Positions 46,443 to 59,559 of a DNA stretch of 64,000 bases are shown here, one piece after another. Below the pieces are notes generated by a model that did not search any database, had not been told where the DNA came from, and worked only from the letters and a program-made list of their open reading frames with translations. Both the position numbers and the translations under genes were made by a program. Source of the DNA: Epiperipatus broadwayi (taxonomy: Eukaryota; Onychophora; Udeonychophora; Euonychophora; Peripatidae); assembly GCA_028023455.1 (NCBI GenBank), contig JAQFVV010006340.1, forward strand, positions 2,277,438 to 2,341,437. The letters are read 5' to 3'. How positions within the stretch are numbered: position 1 is the first letter of the stretch; every line of letters starts with the position of its first letter.

Positions 46443-49400
46443 TTAATATATGTTCTACTACTTGACATTTATTTTATTTTGCACATGTATTGATATCTAA
46501 AATGAATGTCCTATACACATATCAGTATTGAGCCAGTAAATCTTTTAACAAGTACATAAACAATTTTATTTAACATGAGGTGCTTTTAGAAAGTACTGTC
46601 CCGACGTTTTTGCTAGACATATGCCAAAGGATTGACAATGAATTTGATATAAATGCTTATAATGAATTAATTACCATAATTTTACTTTCCAATTTTTACA
46701 ATACAAAAGTTACTTTGCCTTATAAATAAAAAAAATGTAATTTTGTATTTTTGAGTAAATGTTTGATATTTTTTGTTCTTCTCTTTACTTAAGATATTTT
46801 TGTTCCAGCTATGAGTAAGTAATTAATGTTGTTTCAAAGTTTTCTGTTTACTTAAGATATCAACAATCGAGGTCTGTCTAAAGTTGTTTAAATGTTTTAT
46901 ATACTTTAAATAACTGGTTATTACACATAATAATACTAAAGGAGAAAAATAGGCTACATAATTGATTTGCAAATATATGAAATTATATATTTATATTTAT
47001 TATAAATGTTTTGCAAGTTCAGTTAGGTGTTCTGTTGCGCTTTAGAATGCATGAGTTAATCTTGATATGAAAATGAAAATGTATTCAGATTATTAATGAG
47101 TTTGAGTATCTCAAGAAGTTAGATGTATTTCCGGATTAACTGGACGATTATTTGTTAGGATTCACACGGAATCAGTTTTGATTTAATTAGCACAAGGGGC
47201 AAAAAAATCAACATAAAAATTCACTGAAAAGTTGTACCACCTCACATCACATAATTATATATAATTATAAAAGTAGGTTTGGGATAACGGTAGTGGTAGA
47301 AAACCATTTTATTAATTGTCTTTCCATGGTTTAACTAAACAAGCAAATTGGCAAAGGTTACTTAGTCATTTCTGAAGCAACTAATTAACAATAAATATAA
47401 TAAGCTCAAGATTACTAACATACAATGACAAGTTGATATTAGAGATCAATATTTTATTATAACCAATATTTTATTTTAAATAAAATATTAATTGAAATGG
47501 AAAGAACATACACATGGCATCAATATGATAGTATTAAATAATTAAAAGGATTCTTATAACAATCTTCTTCTGCAGTAAATGAAAGTCAGTCTCTTGAATA
47601 ATAAACATGTAATGTCTGCATCTAAATAATATTGTAGACCTAATATAATTTTATGTTACTATCTGAAAATTTTTAAGTACAATATTGGATATGAATAATC
47701 TTACTGGTATGTACCTTTTAGAGTATATTACATGTATTATAGATGATTGAGCTATTAGACTTTGATACTACACTGTTTTATCATCGTCATAAGTCTAGAA
47801 TAAAAGTGTTCATTATTACGCTCTGTACATAAAATGGTGTCTGATAAAATAATGCTTAAGTTCTTCTTTTGCTTGGTAATTTACTTCACCATATGAGTAT
47901 TTATAGTCCTTCATTTGAGTAGTTCAGTATGGGATATTTTTTCTATCCCGGATTTTCTAGACAATTACTCTTTCATGTCACCCATTTTTCTTTTGAATAT
48001 TTTAAAATTAAGTAAAATGTAACTATGGTCTTGCCAATATATTTTTATGACGATTAGCATTTTTATACCTAGTGTTTAAATGAATAATTATTCTATTTGG
48101 TATAACAGCAAAATTCATTACTCACCAGAATATTAATATTACTGTACTGGTACAATACTTCATTTAAGTAATTCATTTAGAGAAGTTATTATGCTATTTC
48201 ATGTTAATCACATTCTTTCTTATATTTAGTGCCACCATAATAGATATTCAAATATAAGAAGAAATATTAGTTTACAGTTTAAACAGCTGTTACCTCCTCG
48301 TTGACAGTACCAGTACAATCCTTCTTTTTCATAATTCATATAGAATAACAATGTTTAAACAGCATTAATCTGTTGCACACTCGCTTTGGATTTTAAATAT
48401 AAAATGAATGAATAGTAACATTTCAACCTCATAATAAAGTATTTGGAAAAGATAGCATGGCCATCTATCTTTTCGAACCCAAAGACTTCATCATGTGGTT
48501 GAAGTGTTAGTATTTATTCATTTTATATTTAAAATCCAAAGTACATGTGCAACAGGTTAATGCTGTTTAAATATTATTGTTTATATAAAAAAGAACGCGC
48601 TATATAAAATAATTGACTTATTTATAATTCATTTAGGGAAGTTATTAAGCTATTTCATGTCAATCACATTATTTCTCATTTTTAGTGTCACCATAATATA
48701 TATTTTAGTGTAATAAAAAATATTAGTAAAAGCTGAATCATCTGTTGCCTCCGAGTTTACAGTATTAGGTAGGTGATATTGGTACTTTCCCATAATTTTA
48801 ATGTTTCAGTTTTTCTATCACTAAATAATGGCTATTCACTTTGATGAACCTCGACTTTTTAAACAAAAGAAAGAATTACAAATTATTAAAAATATTCAAA
48901 TTCTTTAATATCTTTAAAGTTTACACCAAACTCCTACTTCAAAAACAAACCTATAAATCTATGTGTAAAAAATCAATCTATATATTGATGTCTTGATTAA
49001 ATGCAACATATTTTTGAACTTGTCGTGATTGGAGACAGTAAAAAAGTTAATCATACTATGTTATTAAAGTAATATAATACTATAGTTGGTTTATAACCCA
49101 CTATGTGCTGGAAATTTTCTAATCTACATATTATGTTGATAATGAAATCTTAAATCCAGCTGAGAACTGATATCAAAAAAAAAAAATAAAAGCAACTACA
49201 GATTATCACACAATTTCATTTCAAAAGAAGAAAATCAAATGTAATTAATTTGGGCTAATTGGTGAAGTTCAACTTTGTCTGCATATTAATTTATTGCAAT
49301 TTAATTATAAGTTTGCAATTATAAATTTAAATAACTGCAGATACCATAATGATTGGGTGTGCGTTTAAATTTAGTTTTTATCTAGAAAATAATATAAAGT

Positions 49401-50334
49401 TAAAAGTACTTCTTGTCTTTATTTTGTAGATACATTCTTGCAGATGAATTTGACAAAAATAGCAATAAAAATTTTAATATGAAACGTTATCATACCAAAT
49501 GCGGAATACCTCATTTTCACAGTTTCAATGATATATTACTGTAGAAAAAAAGTGCTGAAATTTTAACCTATAAATTTGTACAGAAAATTGTATATACAGC
49601 TACTAAATGTTTGAGTACTAGGATAATATTGTTCTTAATTACATAACTATTTAATACATTGTAATGTATATTTGTGAAAGTGGAAGTTGTAAATACATGT
49701 TGAAGTAAAGTGAATTGGAACGAAATATTTAATAAACATTTTAATTTGTTAAGACAAGGTATTTTGGCTAAATTTACACATTATTAGTGAGAATTTCTCC
49801 TACAAATCATTGTTCATATTGTAATTTTTTATGCATATGGAAGACAATTTTTCATATAATAAACAAGACTAATCTTTAATTTCATATAGAAGTACTAAGA
49901 ACCAAACATAATACAGTCCAATTGTTATTCAACTAGACGGGTAGAGACAGCATTTGGCACAAAACCAATAAATAAACTTCAGAATAGTCTATAACAAAAA
50001 AAGTGCGTAACATGTACGTATATGGACTTGTTAACCAATTATGAAAACATAAAATATAGATTACTCTCAATAAATAACTATACACTAAATTATACCACAT
50101 TAACCCATACCATACCTGTTTATTGCCATACGATAACCTCGATACAAAAATACATAAGTTGTACCCTAGTTAATTTAATATGTTGAAATTATGATTCTTC
50201 CCTCAAATCATTACACAGATGATCCCTGAATCTTTTTGCCATCCAAAAAATTTCTATTCAAATATGTAAAAAAAAATTCACATTATATATAAATATAAAA
50301 CTAACCAAAGTAAATATATATAAAAACAAAAATA
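46443..50334. other. Non-coding macro-repeat segment, copy C
   Basis: Equivalent of 13225-14250, 22430-23944 and 25068-26510. It includes the fold-back element at 48343-48578 and related tandem repeats (48110-48770). No gene. Confidence 0.55.
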
Positions 50335-50760
50335 CTTATAAATCCAAGAAATAATATAATATTTCAACCCGAGGACTGGTTTTCATCACAAAGAGAACAC
50401 AGTAAAATGACGATATTCAATAATTACAGATTTCATAAAAGATTATAAATTTAACACAAAAACCCTGATTTGTCACAAAATCTAACAGAGAATAACAACC
50501 CAACCAATGACAAAATTCAAACAAAAAAAATGTTTCCTTCTAATCAACCTTAAATTCTATTTAAATTGAAATAATAAATAAGAAACCCTGATGTGCATAC
50601 ATACAAAAATTAGACTGTGATCACATGCAAAAATTGCTGTGCTCACATAAATATTCATTAAAAACTAAAATAGTTATACATATTAATCAAAATTTATTGT
50701 TAGTGCAACGTACAACAATTTTTTATTTACTTATATAACAATTAAACATAGATATTCAAC
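50335..50760 (-). repeat. PLE-1 terminal repeat, minus orientation, copy C
   Basis: Matches 26510-26950. The hammerhead-like core on the minus strand reads GTGATGA (50383-50389), hairpin, GAAA (50362-50365). Confidence 0.6.
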
Positions 50761-50923
50761 ATCCATATCACCAAATCTTTACATAATAAAATCTCATAAG
50801 AAAATATATCACATAAAAAAACTTACATATAAAAATCATTTAGGAGACCAGGTAACTTAAAGATGTAAAAGTTCCAATGTTTAATTTTAATCCTTGGTGG
50901 GTCTAAGGTCTTCAGTTTAAAAA

Positions 50924-51300
50924 TCAACAAACTCTCCTTTTGTTGCCTCTCCCTTGTAAAAAAAAACCCACCTGAAGAATTACTACTCTTAAATCATCAA
51001 TTGAATGATTCGGTAAATTACAGTGTTTTGAAACCGGTCTATCTTCATTCTCGTGCAAAATGTCGAATCTATGATTAGTCATTCTGACTTGTAAACTATT
51101 TGCTGACTCACCTATATACTGGATTAAACATCTACAACACTCTATCAAATATATCAACTTAACACTTTTACATGTAACATAATTGGGAATATACCATTTG
51201 AAATTACGCTTCCTAGTAGTTAACACCACTTTTGTCACAACAATATGTTTACATGTAAAACATCTTTCTTTGGTCTTCACATGGAAAACGTCTATTTTCC
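50924..51300 (-). pseudogene. PLE-1 zinc motif and GIY-YIG endonuclease, copy C
   Basis: Best preserved PLE-1 nuclease: one 118-residue frame with CFTCKH (residues 7-12), LIYLIEC (42-48), YIG (55-57), R66, H70 and HCNLPNH (86-92), ending GRGNKRRVC. It is intact to the natural stop but has no linker or RT: the copy ends at about 51300 at the junction with copy D. The nuclease residues expected for DNA cleavage are visible; expression is unlikely because the rest of the protein is missing. Confidence 0.8.
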
Positions 51301-51306
51301 TGTACA

Positions 51307-54300
51307 GAAATTTTTTGCAAAAGAAACCTGATCAGATTATAAAAAACGGCTAGTAAAAACAAAATGAATAACCTTTAGATTATTTATCTAAGTAAATTAT
51401 TACGGGTTCTGAAACCTATTATGAAAATTCACATTGCCATTATATTGAACGCGTTTATGGTTTCTGGGTGCCTTCTCAGAATGTGGTGTCTATTAAATTT
51501 AACGTCTGATACATAAATGTAAAACCACATACACAGTCTTTATATACTATTGTTTTGTATCTGATACACACAGTTTTATTTTCAAAGACAAATAAATTAT
51601 AGCTTCTCATATATTTTTTTATTAGGTGGACAATAGTCTTTACGTTTACGTTCATGTGAAAGTGGGGTTCAAATTACCCTCTACATAACATTATTGTTTC
51701 TACAGGTATATACCCCCTCTATGTTAGATATGATATAATGTTTATATTTCGTAAAGTAATTGCCATTTAAAAGGTAGATATTTAAATTCATATTCATGAT
51801 TTTCTAAGCAAATAAAAGTTAGCTATAAGACAAGTTATAATAATTAAATAGAATAAGAATTGTCAATATATTTTATAAAAACATAGAGTAGAAATTTTCA
51901 GATCGTCTATGTTTATGTAGATTTTTAAAAACTTAAAAAAAAGTAATTGTTAACTATGAAGGAAGGGAATCATTTTCGGCGCGGTCCAGTCGCGAACTCC
52001 TTGTTATGTTTTAACCTACTCCATTTTATCATCTTCACCTAAAGTAACGGACCATTCAACTGCTCGCGAGACTGAAGTGGCAAACAACCAAATTTGTCGC
52101 GCTGAATCGTGGCAGACGTCACTTCAGTAATTCGGAATAACATCGGCGCTCCAACAACCTTTCGTATACAATTACCTTTAGATTATAAGAAGCATACATG
52201 TAAATGTAAGCAACTTTAACTAGCTATCAATAAACATTAATGTGATTCTTTTATCTGTTATGTTTTTATCAAAATAATATTTATTTTGTGGGAGATAAAT
52301 ATAATAATCTATTTCAATTATTTAATAAATGTATAATAAATTACATAAATAAATATATTTAATAAATGTATATAACTTTGTTGTTGTTGTTATTTTGCAT
52401 TAGCGCTCCCTGATAGGAAATCACTATAATTTTTATAACATTCTACTAACCATTTGAAAATATATTTTATTATGCCCATATATCGATATCTAAAACGAAT
52501 GTTATATACACACATAATAATTAAATCGTTCATTTTTTAACAAACATTTCAGCATTGTTCTTTGCCATGTGATGCTTTTTGAACGTAGTTAGCAGACCTT
52601 TTTTCTACGCTTCTCCGAAAGAAGTGTCACTAAATTTGATGTAAATTTATTACTATAATTTTACTTTCCAGTGTTTACATAATAAAAATTAAATTGCCAT
52701 ATAAATAAAAGTATATTTATTATATATTTTAAATAAAAGTTTGATATTTTTTGTTTTTCCGTTTACTTAAGATATTTACATTTGAGCTATCTATAAATAA
52801 TTAAAGTTGTTTCGATGTTTTCTATGTGTTTTACAGAAGTTGTTGTTACACATAATAACAGTAAGTGAGAAAAATTAACTGCACAATATAATTGCAAACA
52901 CATGCAATTATACATATTGTAATGTATTCACGTTCATTTAGGCGTTCTAGTATCCACTAGAATACATGAGTTAATCAAGCTATCAAAAATAAAATGTATT
53001 CATACCGTTAACGAGTCTGATTATCTCAAGAACTTAGCTATATTTTCAGATTGACGGGACAACTATTTATAACGATGTAAACTACTGGCAAAATAAGTTT
53101 TGATTTATTTAGAACTAGGCGCCAAAATTTACACAAGAATCATTGATACATTGCCCGCCATTGCATCACGTATTTGTAACTAATTATAAAAGTAAGATTG
53201 GGATTAAGTTAGTGGGGGATTAACGATTTATTGATTGTCTTTCCATGGCTTAACTAAGCAAGGAAATTGGCAGAGGTAACTTATACATTTTTAATGTAAT
53301 TATTTAACAATAAACCTAATAAACTTGAAATTAATAACAAAAAATGACAAGTTGATATTAAAGATCACTATTTTAATACAACTAATTAAATTATTTAAAA
53401 GATAAATTATTAGATTAAATGGAAAGAACGTACACATACACATCCAGATGATAACATTAAATAATTAAAAGAATTCTTATTACAATCTACTTCAGCCATA
53501 AATTAAAGTCACTTAAATAATAAATAGGCAATTTCTACATCTAAAGTATAATATAAGCCTATAAGTAATGTTAGTAGGCAAACATTTTCAGTGACAATTT
53601 AATATATGGACAATCTTACTGGTATCTAAAACTTAGATTAGCTTACACATATTTGAGATGAATGAGCTCTTGGACATTGGTTTTAAACGTATCTTTGTTC
53701 TGTTTTTAAGGCTCTAATCCAAATGTTCTTGAAGTGTGCCCTATATCGAAACGAGTCTGCAAAAATAAGGCTCAATTTCTTTTTCTGGCTGATGATTTAC
53801 TTCAGCATATTAGTAGTGGAAGTCCTGCATATGAGTAATTCTGGATTCGACATTTTCACTACCTCAGAAACAACAGAACCTCCTAAACTAAGAAAAAGAC
53901 CCTAGTCTATTTTTATTGTTTGACTGCCCATTTTATATTCATAGGTCATTTTTAGCCTTCTCTGCATAAAATTTTATTATTCCTTTTAATAAAAAATAGA
54001 AGCTAATAATCTTGCATTCTGTAATAGCTTTAAGCCTCATAGTACTTCTTATAGGGATTGTTACTACATGTACATTATAAATATATCAAGAAATTAGGAA
54101 GAATGACATATACTCACCGCCTTTAGTATGCTATGTTTTGAATGTTTATAATTTTCACTTCAGACATAAATTTTTATATATTGAATATCATAAACAATTT
54201 AATGGAATATGTAATATTAAAGAGAATTTATTTATACTTGCTTATTAATATTTTTACTCTATTGTCATCATGAGACCTACAATACTTAAATATTTAAAAT

Positions 54301-55681
54301 TTAATGAATTTCTACACATACATAAACAATATCCTATATTTTGAGTTTTTATAGAAAAAAAATAATTTAATTTCTGTATAAGAATACATTTATCACAATA
54401 TAGATGTCTGTACTAAAAAATAATGTTTATTATTATAGTGATTTCAGATATAATATCATGATTTGTTTTTGATATTTTTTTGCAAGAGAAACCTTATCAG
54501 GTTATAAATAACTGCTACTATAAAGAAAATCCCCAACTCTAAAATGTTTATCTACTTAAATTACTATGGGTTATAATTACGATTATATCGTTTTTAGATT
54601 GTCATTATGACAATTATGTTTATAGATTCTCGATGCCTCTCCAGACTGTGTTGTACATTGAATCTAACGTCAGATGAACAAATGAAAAACCACATATTCA
54701 GTTTTTATATACTATTGTTTTGTTTCTAATAAATACAATTTTGTTTACAAATACAAATAAATATATTTTAATTTGCATATCTCTGCGTCTGAGATTGACA
54801 TTGTCGCTTGTTATATATTTTCTAATTAGATTGATGGTAATCTTTAACTGAAAGTCATGTAAAAGTCTGAACTCAAAATAGCCTATATATAACATTGTTT
54901 GTACACGTATATATAGCCTGTATGTTAGATATTACATTGTCTTTATGTTTCGAAAAATAAGTTCAAATTAAAAGGTAAACACTTTAAATCCATATCCATG
55001 AATTTTGAACCAGAAATAATTATCTATATGCCAAGTTATATTAATTAAATAGAATAAAAATTGTCAATATATTTTATCAAAACATAAAGAAGAAATTTTC
55101 AGATCGTCTAATATGTTTTTTTAGATTTTTAAAAATTTACCAAAAGCAGTAATTGTCAACTATCAGGAAAGAGGACCACTTTCACCACCCTCCAGTCGCG
55201 AACTCCATGCGAAGTTATTGCCTACTCCATTTTATCATCTTCACCTAATGTAGCGAAACAGTAAACGGGACAGGAGATTGAAGTGGCTAACGTCCAAGTT
55301 TGTCGCTCCGACCGGCTTAGGGACCTTTCTTATACAATTACTTCTAGCTAACATGAAGCATACATATAGATGTAATAAACTTCAACTAGATATCAATAAT
55401 CATAGAACTGATAATATCAACTTTATTTTTGGTCAAAATAATATTTATTTTCGTTTAGAAAATCATAAAACTTGATTTCAATTACTTAAGAAATTTATAT
55501 AAACTATTTTTTTTTTTTGGTATTTTCCATTAGAGCTCCCTGTGGGAAATGACTATCATTTTAATAATAGTGTTCTAACTACTTGAACATTTATTTTATT
55601 ATGCAAATGTATTGATATCTAAAATGAATGTCCTATACACATATCAGTATTGAGCCGGTAAATCTTTTAACAAATACATAT
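51307..55681. repeat. Macro-repeat copy D (both ends truncated)
   Basis: Fourth, partial copy. It begins inside the unit, at the point matching 3790 of copy A, near a TTTTTTGCAAAAG word present at the junction. It runs collinearly with C to about 55681 (equivalent of 13325), where unrelated PLE sequence starts. It also lacks both gypsy insertions, so it supports the empty sites seen in C. Confidence 0.85.
51307..55681. other. Non-coding content of copy D
   Basis: Equivalent of 3790-4487, 7175-7930 and 10603-13325. No gene seen; the short frames are not conserved with A or C. Confidence 0.55.
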
Positions 55682-56345
55682 AAACCTGACAAGATGGAAA
55701 ACCTTGTATAGTTTGGACATATATTCATTCTATTGCAAAACAGTTAATTAATATGTTATCTCCAGATTTTCAAGTAATTTTTCATTCACCTCCAAATACA
55801 AATACATTGATTAACAATTCAAAATTTAAAATTGAATCTAATTTAACACAGCGTGTGGTTTATAGTGTTTCTTTCCTCATAAAGATTGTTGTTCTATTTA
55901 TTATGGTGAAACTAAAACCAATATTTTAAATAGAGTTTCATAGCATAAATATTTATATCATCATACTAAATCTAAATCTTTGGGTAATTCAGTGTTTGTG
56001 GAACAGGAAAATAAGGCTAGACACTTATGTCAACCAGTAGAGGCAAAATTAGTGTGTATGGAAAAGAATGATGTAAAACGTAAAACAAGCTGGTAATCCC
56101 AATGCTATTAATAGAAGTATTCTTGTTTTAATATTTCTAAAATATGGAAAGTTATAATATTTATTGTTATTGAATTTTATTTATTTATTTAGATTTCGTT
56201 TACATATTATTTGAGGTACCATTTTGCTTGTGAATAAATGTTTAAATTTTGCATTTATTTTGTATTGAGTTATGTTTACGGAGATTAAAGTCACCCGAAA
56301 GCGCTCAGCTTTATATTTGTAATTTTATATTTAAAGCTTCAGCAA
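55682..56345 (+). mobile_element. Penelope-like element fragment (PLE-3) with decayed GIY-YIG
   Basis: Copy D stops at about 55681 and a different PLE begins. A frame around 55878-56090 reads HKDCCSIYYGETKTN (YYGET at 55899-55913), the GIY-YIG signature, followed by N.R.S.HK and a long decayed helix with one stop. At 56281-56330 a GAAAGCGCTCAGC word, shared in form with the PLE-2 ends, marks the terminal repeat. RT is absent. Confidence 0.6.
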
Positions 56346-56740
56346 CTGTGTTTTATCGCAGTTAGTTTTTAATTTATTGATACATACATTCTTTTCGTTA
56401 TGGATTTTATATTTTATAAGCAAGTATTGCGTATCGGTTTATGTTTCAACAACGTATAATATTTTTGAAAAAGTGTGAACAATTCAAGATAATCCCGAAC
56501 TATTGCAGAGTTCAAATTGATAGATCTATTTATAATTTTGATAAAATCAACATGCAATTGCAGCGCCAACTGCTCGGATATGCTTGTTAAAAGATTTGAG
56601 TTAAAACTTAAGTTTCTTGCATATAAGCAAAATATTGTTTTACCATCTGCAGTTGAAAATAACTTTGTAAATCTGTCTGGTTAAAACAGGCAAAACTCAC
56701 TATATATATATATATATTGTCACACACTACAAGCTAGAGT
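56346..56740. other. AT-rich spacer with a (TA)n run
   Basis: No gene seen. A TA microsatellite lies at 56701-56716. Confidence 0.5.
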
Positions 56741-57296
56741 AATCAATGGATGCCAGAAGGCTTGTGCATAAAATTTCCATCTAGTGCCTAGTCATCCATT
56801 ATATAGTGATAAAGAACAAATACCTCCTATATATATTACATCTTCTGAATTACCCAGAATTTTAAATAAAGAAGTGAGACATACAATTAAATATATGAAG
56901 AAAGGAAAGGTTCCAGGTAATGGTAGAATTATAATTGATATATTAAAAAAAGCAGTTGAAAAAATAGAATTTTTTTAACAACGTCATATACCAAATGTCT
57001 AAATGATAAAGATGTATCAGATGATTGGAAGAATGTAGTATTAATCTTAATATTTAAAAAAGGTGATAAAGAAGATATTCGAAATTACAGACCTATCAGT
57101 CTTTTATCAATTTTATACAAATTTTTTACTAAGATAATTACAACTCGTCTACAGAGAACACTGGACTTCCACCAACCAAGAGAACAATCTGGATTTAAAA
57201 GTGGTTTTAGTACAGGATATCATATCCAGGGATTGAGGGAAGTTATAGATAGGACAAATGAATATGAGTTGACATTATGTTTTCGATTTCTAGATT

Positions 57297-57533
57297 ATGA
57301 AAAGGCATTTGAATCTAAATTTTTCTTCAGTGATTAAAGCATTGGATCATCAAGGTATAGATCCAAGATATTGTCATATTTTAAAGAATATTTATAAAAA
57401 TGCAACAGCAGCAATTAGATTAGATAATGATACTGGAAAAGTCAACATTGAGAGAAGTGCAAGATGGGGTGACTCCATATCTCCAAAACTTTTTACAGCA
57501 GTGCTGCAAGAAGTATTTTGTGGATTAAAATGA
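57297..57533 (+). pseudogene. RTE-type RT fragment with motif B
   Basis: A 78-residue frame with KALDHQGIDPRYCHIL, then a stretch matching the (V/A)RQGD.ISPKLF-type motif B (here ARWGDSISPKLF) and the following helix. It joins upstream coding in another frame near 57300, where the FLDYEKAF-like motif A (57290-57310) sits. Confidence 0.75.
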
Positions 57534-58045
57534 AAAGCTAAAGGAGTGAAAGTAAATGATTATTTCAGTCATTTAGATTTTTCAGATGATGTAGTTGTTT
57601 TTGCTAATAATGCTTTAGATCTACAGGAAATGTTGCAGTAGTTATCAGATGAAAGTAGGACTAAAAATAAATGTTAAAATGACTCAAGTAATGTTTAATG
57701 GATTTTCTCAAAATATGAAAATAATGATTGTTTATGATGAGTGAGAAGAAGTTAACAGTTACAAACGCCTTGGTCAGATTATTAATACAGATGGAAACAT
57801 AATGGATGAAATTAATCATAGAATTAAACTTGGTTGGAGTGCTTTTAGTAGAAATAACTTGATACTAAAAGGAAATATGCCTATGTGTTTGTAAAGAAAG
57901 ATTTTTTAATAAATGTGTTTTACCTGTTCTTACTTAATAGAAGAGCAATACAGACTTCAGACCACTCAAAGAAGTATGGAGAGATGTATATTGGGAGTAA
58001 AAGGAAGAGATCGAGAACCCAATATATCGGTAAGAGAACAATAAG

Positions 58046-58279
58046 GTGCAACTGACTTCATTGAAAAGATTAAAGTGGAGTTGGGCTGGACATATTTCTA
58101 GAAGAGATGATAGTAGATGGGCAATTGTAATCTTAAACTGGATTCTAAAACATTGTAGAAGACCCAGGAAGAGACCACATGTGAGATGGATAGATGAAAT
58201 AAGAAAGTGTGCAGGGGTGATGTGGAGAAGAGAAGCTAAATATCTTACTTTTCCATACTTATTAAACCTATTATTTTGA
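58046..58279 (+). pseudogene. RTE-type LINE C-terminal fragment
   Basis: A 77-residue frame with LKWSWAGHISRRDDSRW, a run of RPRKRPHVRW and DEIRKCAGVMWRREA. This Trp/Arg-rich end is a recognisable tail of RTE-like RT proteins. The frame ends at the LINE's apparent 3' end; no 3' repeat tail is clear. Confidence 0.75.
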
Positions 58280-58299
58280 AATTTCCTTGTGAGTATATG

Positions 58300-58850
58300 A
58301 CATTTTTAGTTATTAAAATGATTTTAAAGTTGTAAAATACAAGTTGAATTAATATTTACGTTTTGAATATTTTTACTCGATTTTTACATAGAATAATTCA
58401 CCACACACTACAATCTGTTTGATGTTTTGGTAACATATTAATTTTAATAAATTTATTTTTGAGCTGAATAGATCTTTTAATATATTTAAAGGATAATTTT
58501 ATTTGTTTTGGCTCCAGTAATTTAAAAATATTTATTGTGTAAGGTGATCTTCGAATTATTATTTGCACGTAAACAAAACGCAAATTTACCTTTTTAAAAT
58601 AACACATTATGACATTTGTAGTTATTAAAATGATTTTAAAGTTGTAAAATACAAGTTGAATTAATATTTACGTCTTGAATGTTTTTACTCGATTTTTACA
58701 TTCCGAATAAATCACCACACACTACAATCTGTTTGTTGTTTTGGTAACATATTAATTTTAATAAATTTATTGTGTAAAGTAATCTTCGAATTATTATTTG
58801 CACGTAAACAAAACGCAAATTTACCTTTTTAAAATAACACGTTTGCTAAA
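58300..58850. repeat. Direct tandem duplication of ~250-300 bp
   Basis: 58300-58606 and 58612-58850 share long matches, for example ATTAAAATGATTTTAAAG and CACCACACACTACAATCTG. The second copy lacks about 60 bp in the middle. Confidence 0.8.
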
Positions 58851-59160
58851 TAAAAGATCTATAAACCGAAATGTATTTTGTATTACTTTAAAAATTGCTG
58901 CAAATATTATTTGAAAGTAAAAAAAAACCAATCACTTTTCAAAATAACGAAGGTCAGAATTGTTTTGAAAGATTGCAGAAAAATGGGAGTCGTAAAACTT
59001 ACCTTAAAAAACATTTTTAGAGAAAAAAAAGACATAGATTTTTAAAAGAAAATAATTTGAAAATACATAGATTTATCCGAGAGTGAAACTCAATGTAAGA
59101 ATATTAAATTTTAAAGCAGATTTAAATAGTTATGGTTTTCTATATTATTCACACTTTCAC
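58851..59160. other. AT-rich sequence, nothing recognised
   Basis: No gene, RNA or repeat recognised. Confidence 0.4.
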
Positions 59161-59269
59161 ATTACATGCTGTATTTATTTTAAGAACGTGGAGGCAAACC
59201 GGAACTAGCAAGCGAATGTAAATATCGCTTCTAAACGTTGCCATTTTTTCCGCGCATGGCGTGGAAAAA

Positions 59270-59520
59270 CAGCGCCACCTAGTGGGCTAGAATGCTGGGT
59301 AGTCGCTGTTTAGCAGAAGATGTGAACTGGATCGGTTTACTTATGGCTAACAGCGCCACCTAGCGGGCAGCAGTGCTGACCGCTACTTTGGCATAATGTT
59401 CCTGTGCATATGTGTGGTGAACAGCGCCATCTAGCGGCTGGTGAACAGCGCCATCTAGTGGCTGGAGCTTTGCGCATAATGTTCCTGTGCGTATGTGTGG
59501 TGAACAGCGCCATCTAGTGG
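59270..59520 (-). promoter_or_regulatory. Cluster of five CTCF-type motifs, all on the minus strand
   Basis: Five 16-mers of the form CAGCGCCA(C/T)CTAG(C/T)GG at 59270, 59351, 59422, 59446 and 59505. Their complement, CC(A/G)CTAG(G/A)TGGCGCTG, fits the core of the CTCF consensus. The last three lie in an ~80-bp minisatellite with ATAATGTTCCTGTGC between motifs. The patch (about 59180-59550) is clearly richer in G+C than its surroundings. A cluster of same-strand CTCF sites would be an insulator or loop anchor; this is inferred from sequence only. Confidence 0.6.
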
Positions 59521-59559
59521 CTGGAGCTTTGCGTCGTCTGCTTTTGGCCACATGGCATG

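Larger units (their letters stand above)
39029..51306. repeat. Macro-repeat copy C (truncated in the PLE endonuclease)
   Basis: Third copy, collinear with copy A but without A's insertions. It serves as an empty-site reference: 43480-43520 spans the gypsy-1 site, 44265-44285 the gypsy-2 site, 47455-47480 the TIR-element site and 48855-48875 the PLE-2 site. About 575 bp equivalent to 12650-13225 are replaced by a T-rich tract at 46357-46442. The copy stops inside the GIY-YIG region at about 51300, where copy D begins. Confidence 0.85.
56741..58280 (+). mobile_element. RTE-type LINE fragment, RT and C-terminus
   Basis: Plus-strand remains of a LINE RT in many frames. In order: K.GKVPGNG at about 56900 (the gKaPG.D-like start of the RT), RNYRPISLLS (about 57080), GDSISPKLFTAVL (57470-57510, motif B), FSDDVVVFA (57580-57605, motif C with S for A), then RLKWSWAGHISRRDD and RWIDEIRKCAG at 58046-58279, the typical C-terminal signature of insect RTE-like elements. 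The endonuclease is missing. Frameshifts and stops throughout; dead and 5'-truncated. Confidence 0.75.

Noticed and set aside
59360-59551. 63-codon minus-strand frame with repeated RWRCSPH-like words
   Set aside because: Product of the CTCF-motif minisatellite, not a protein gene.
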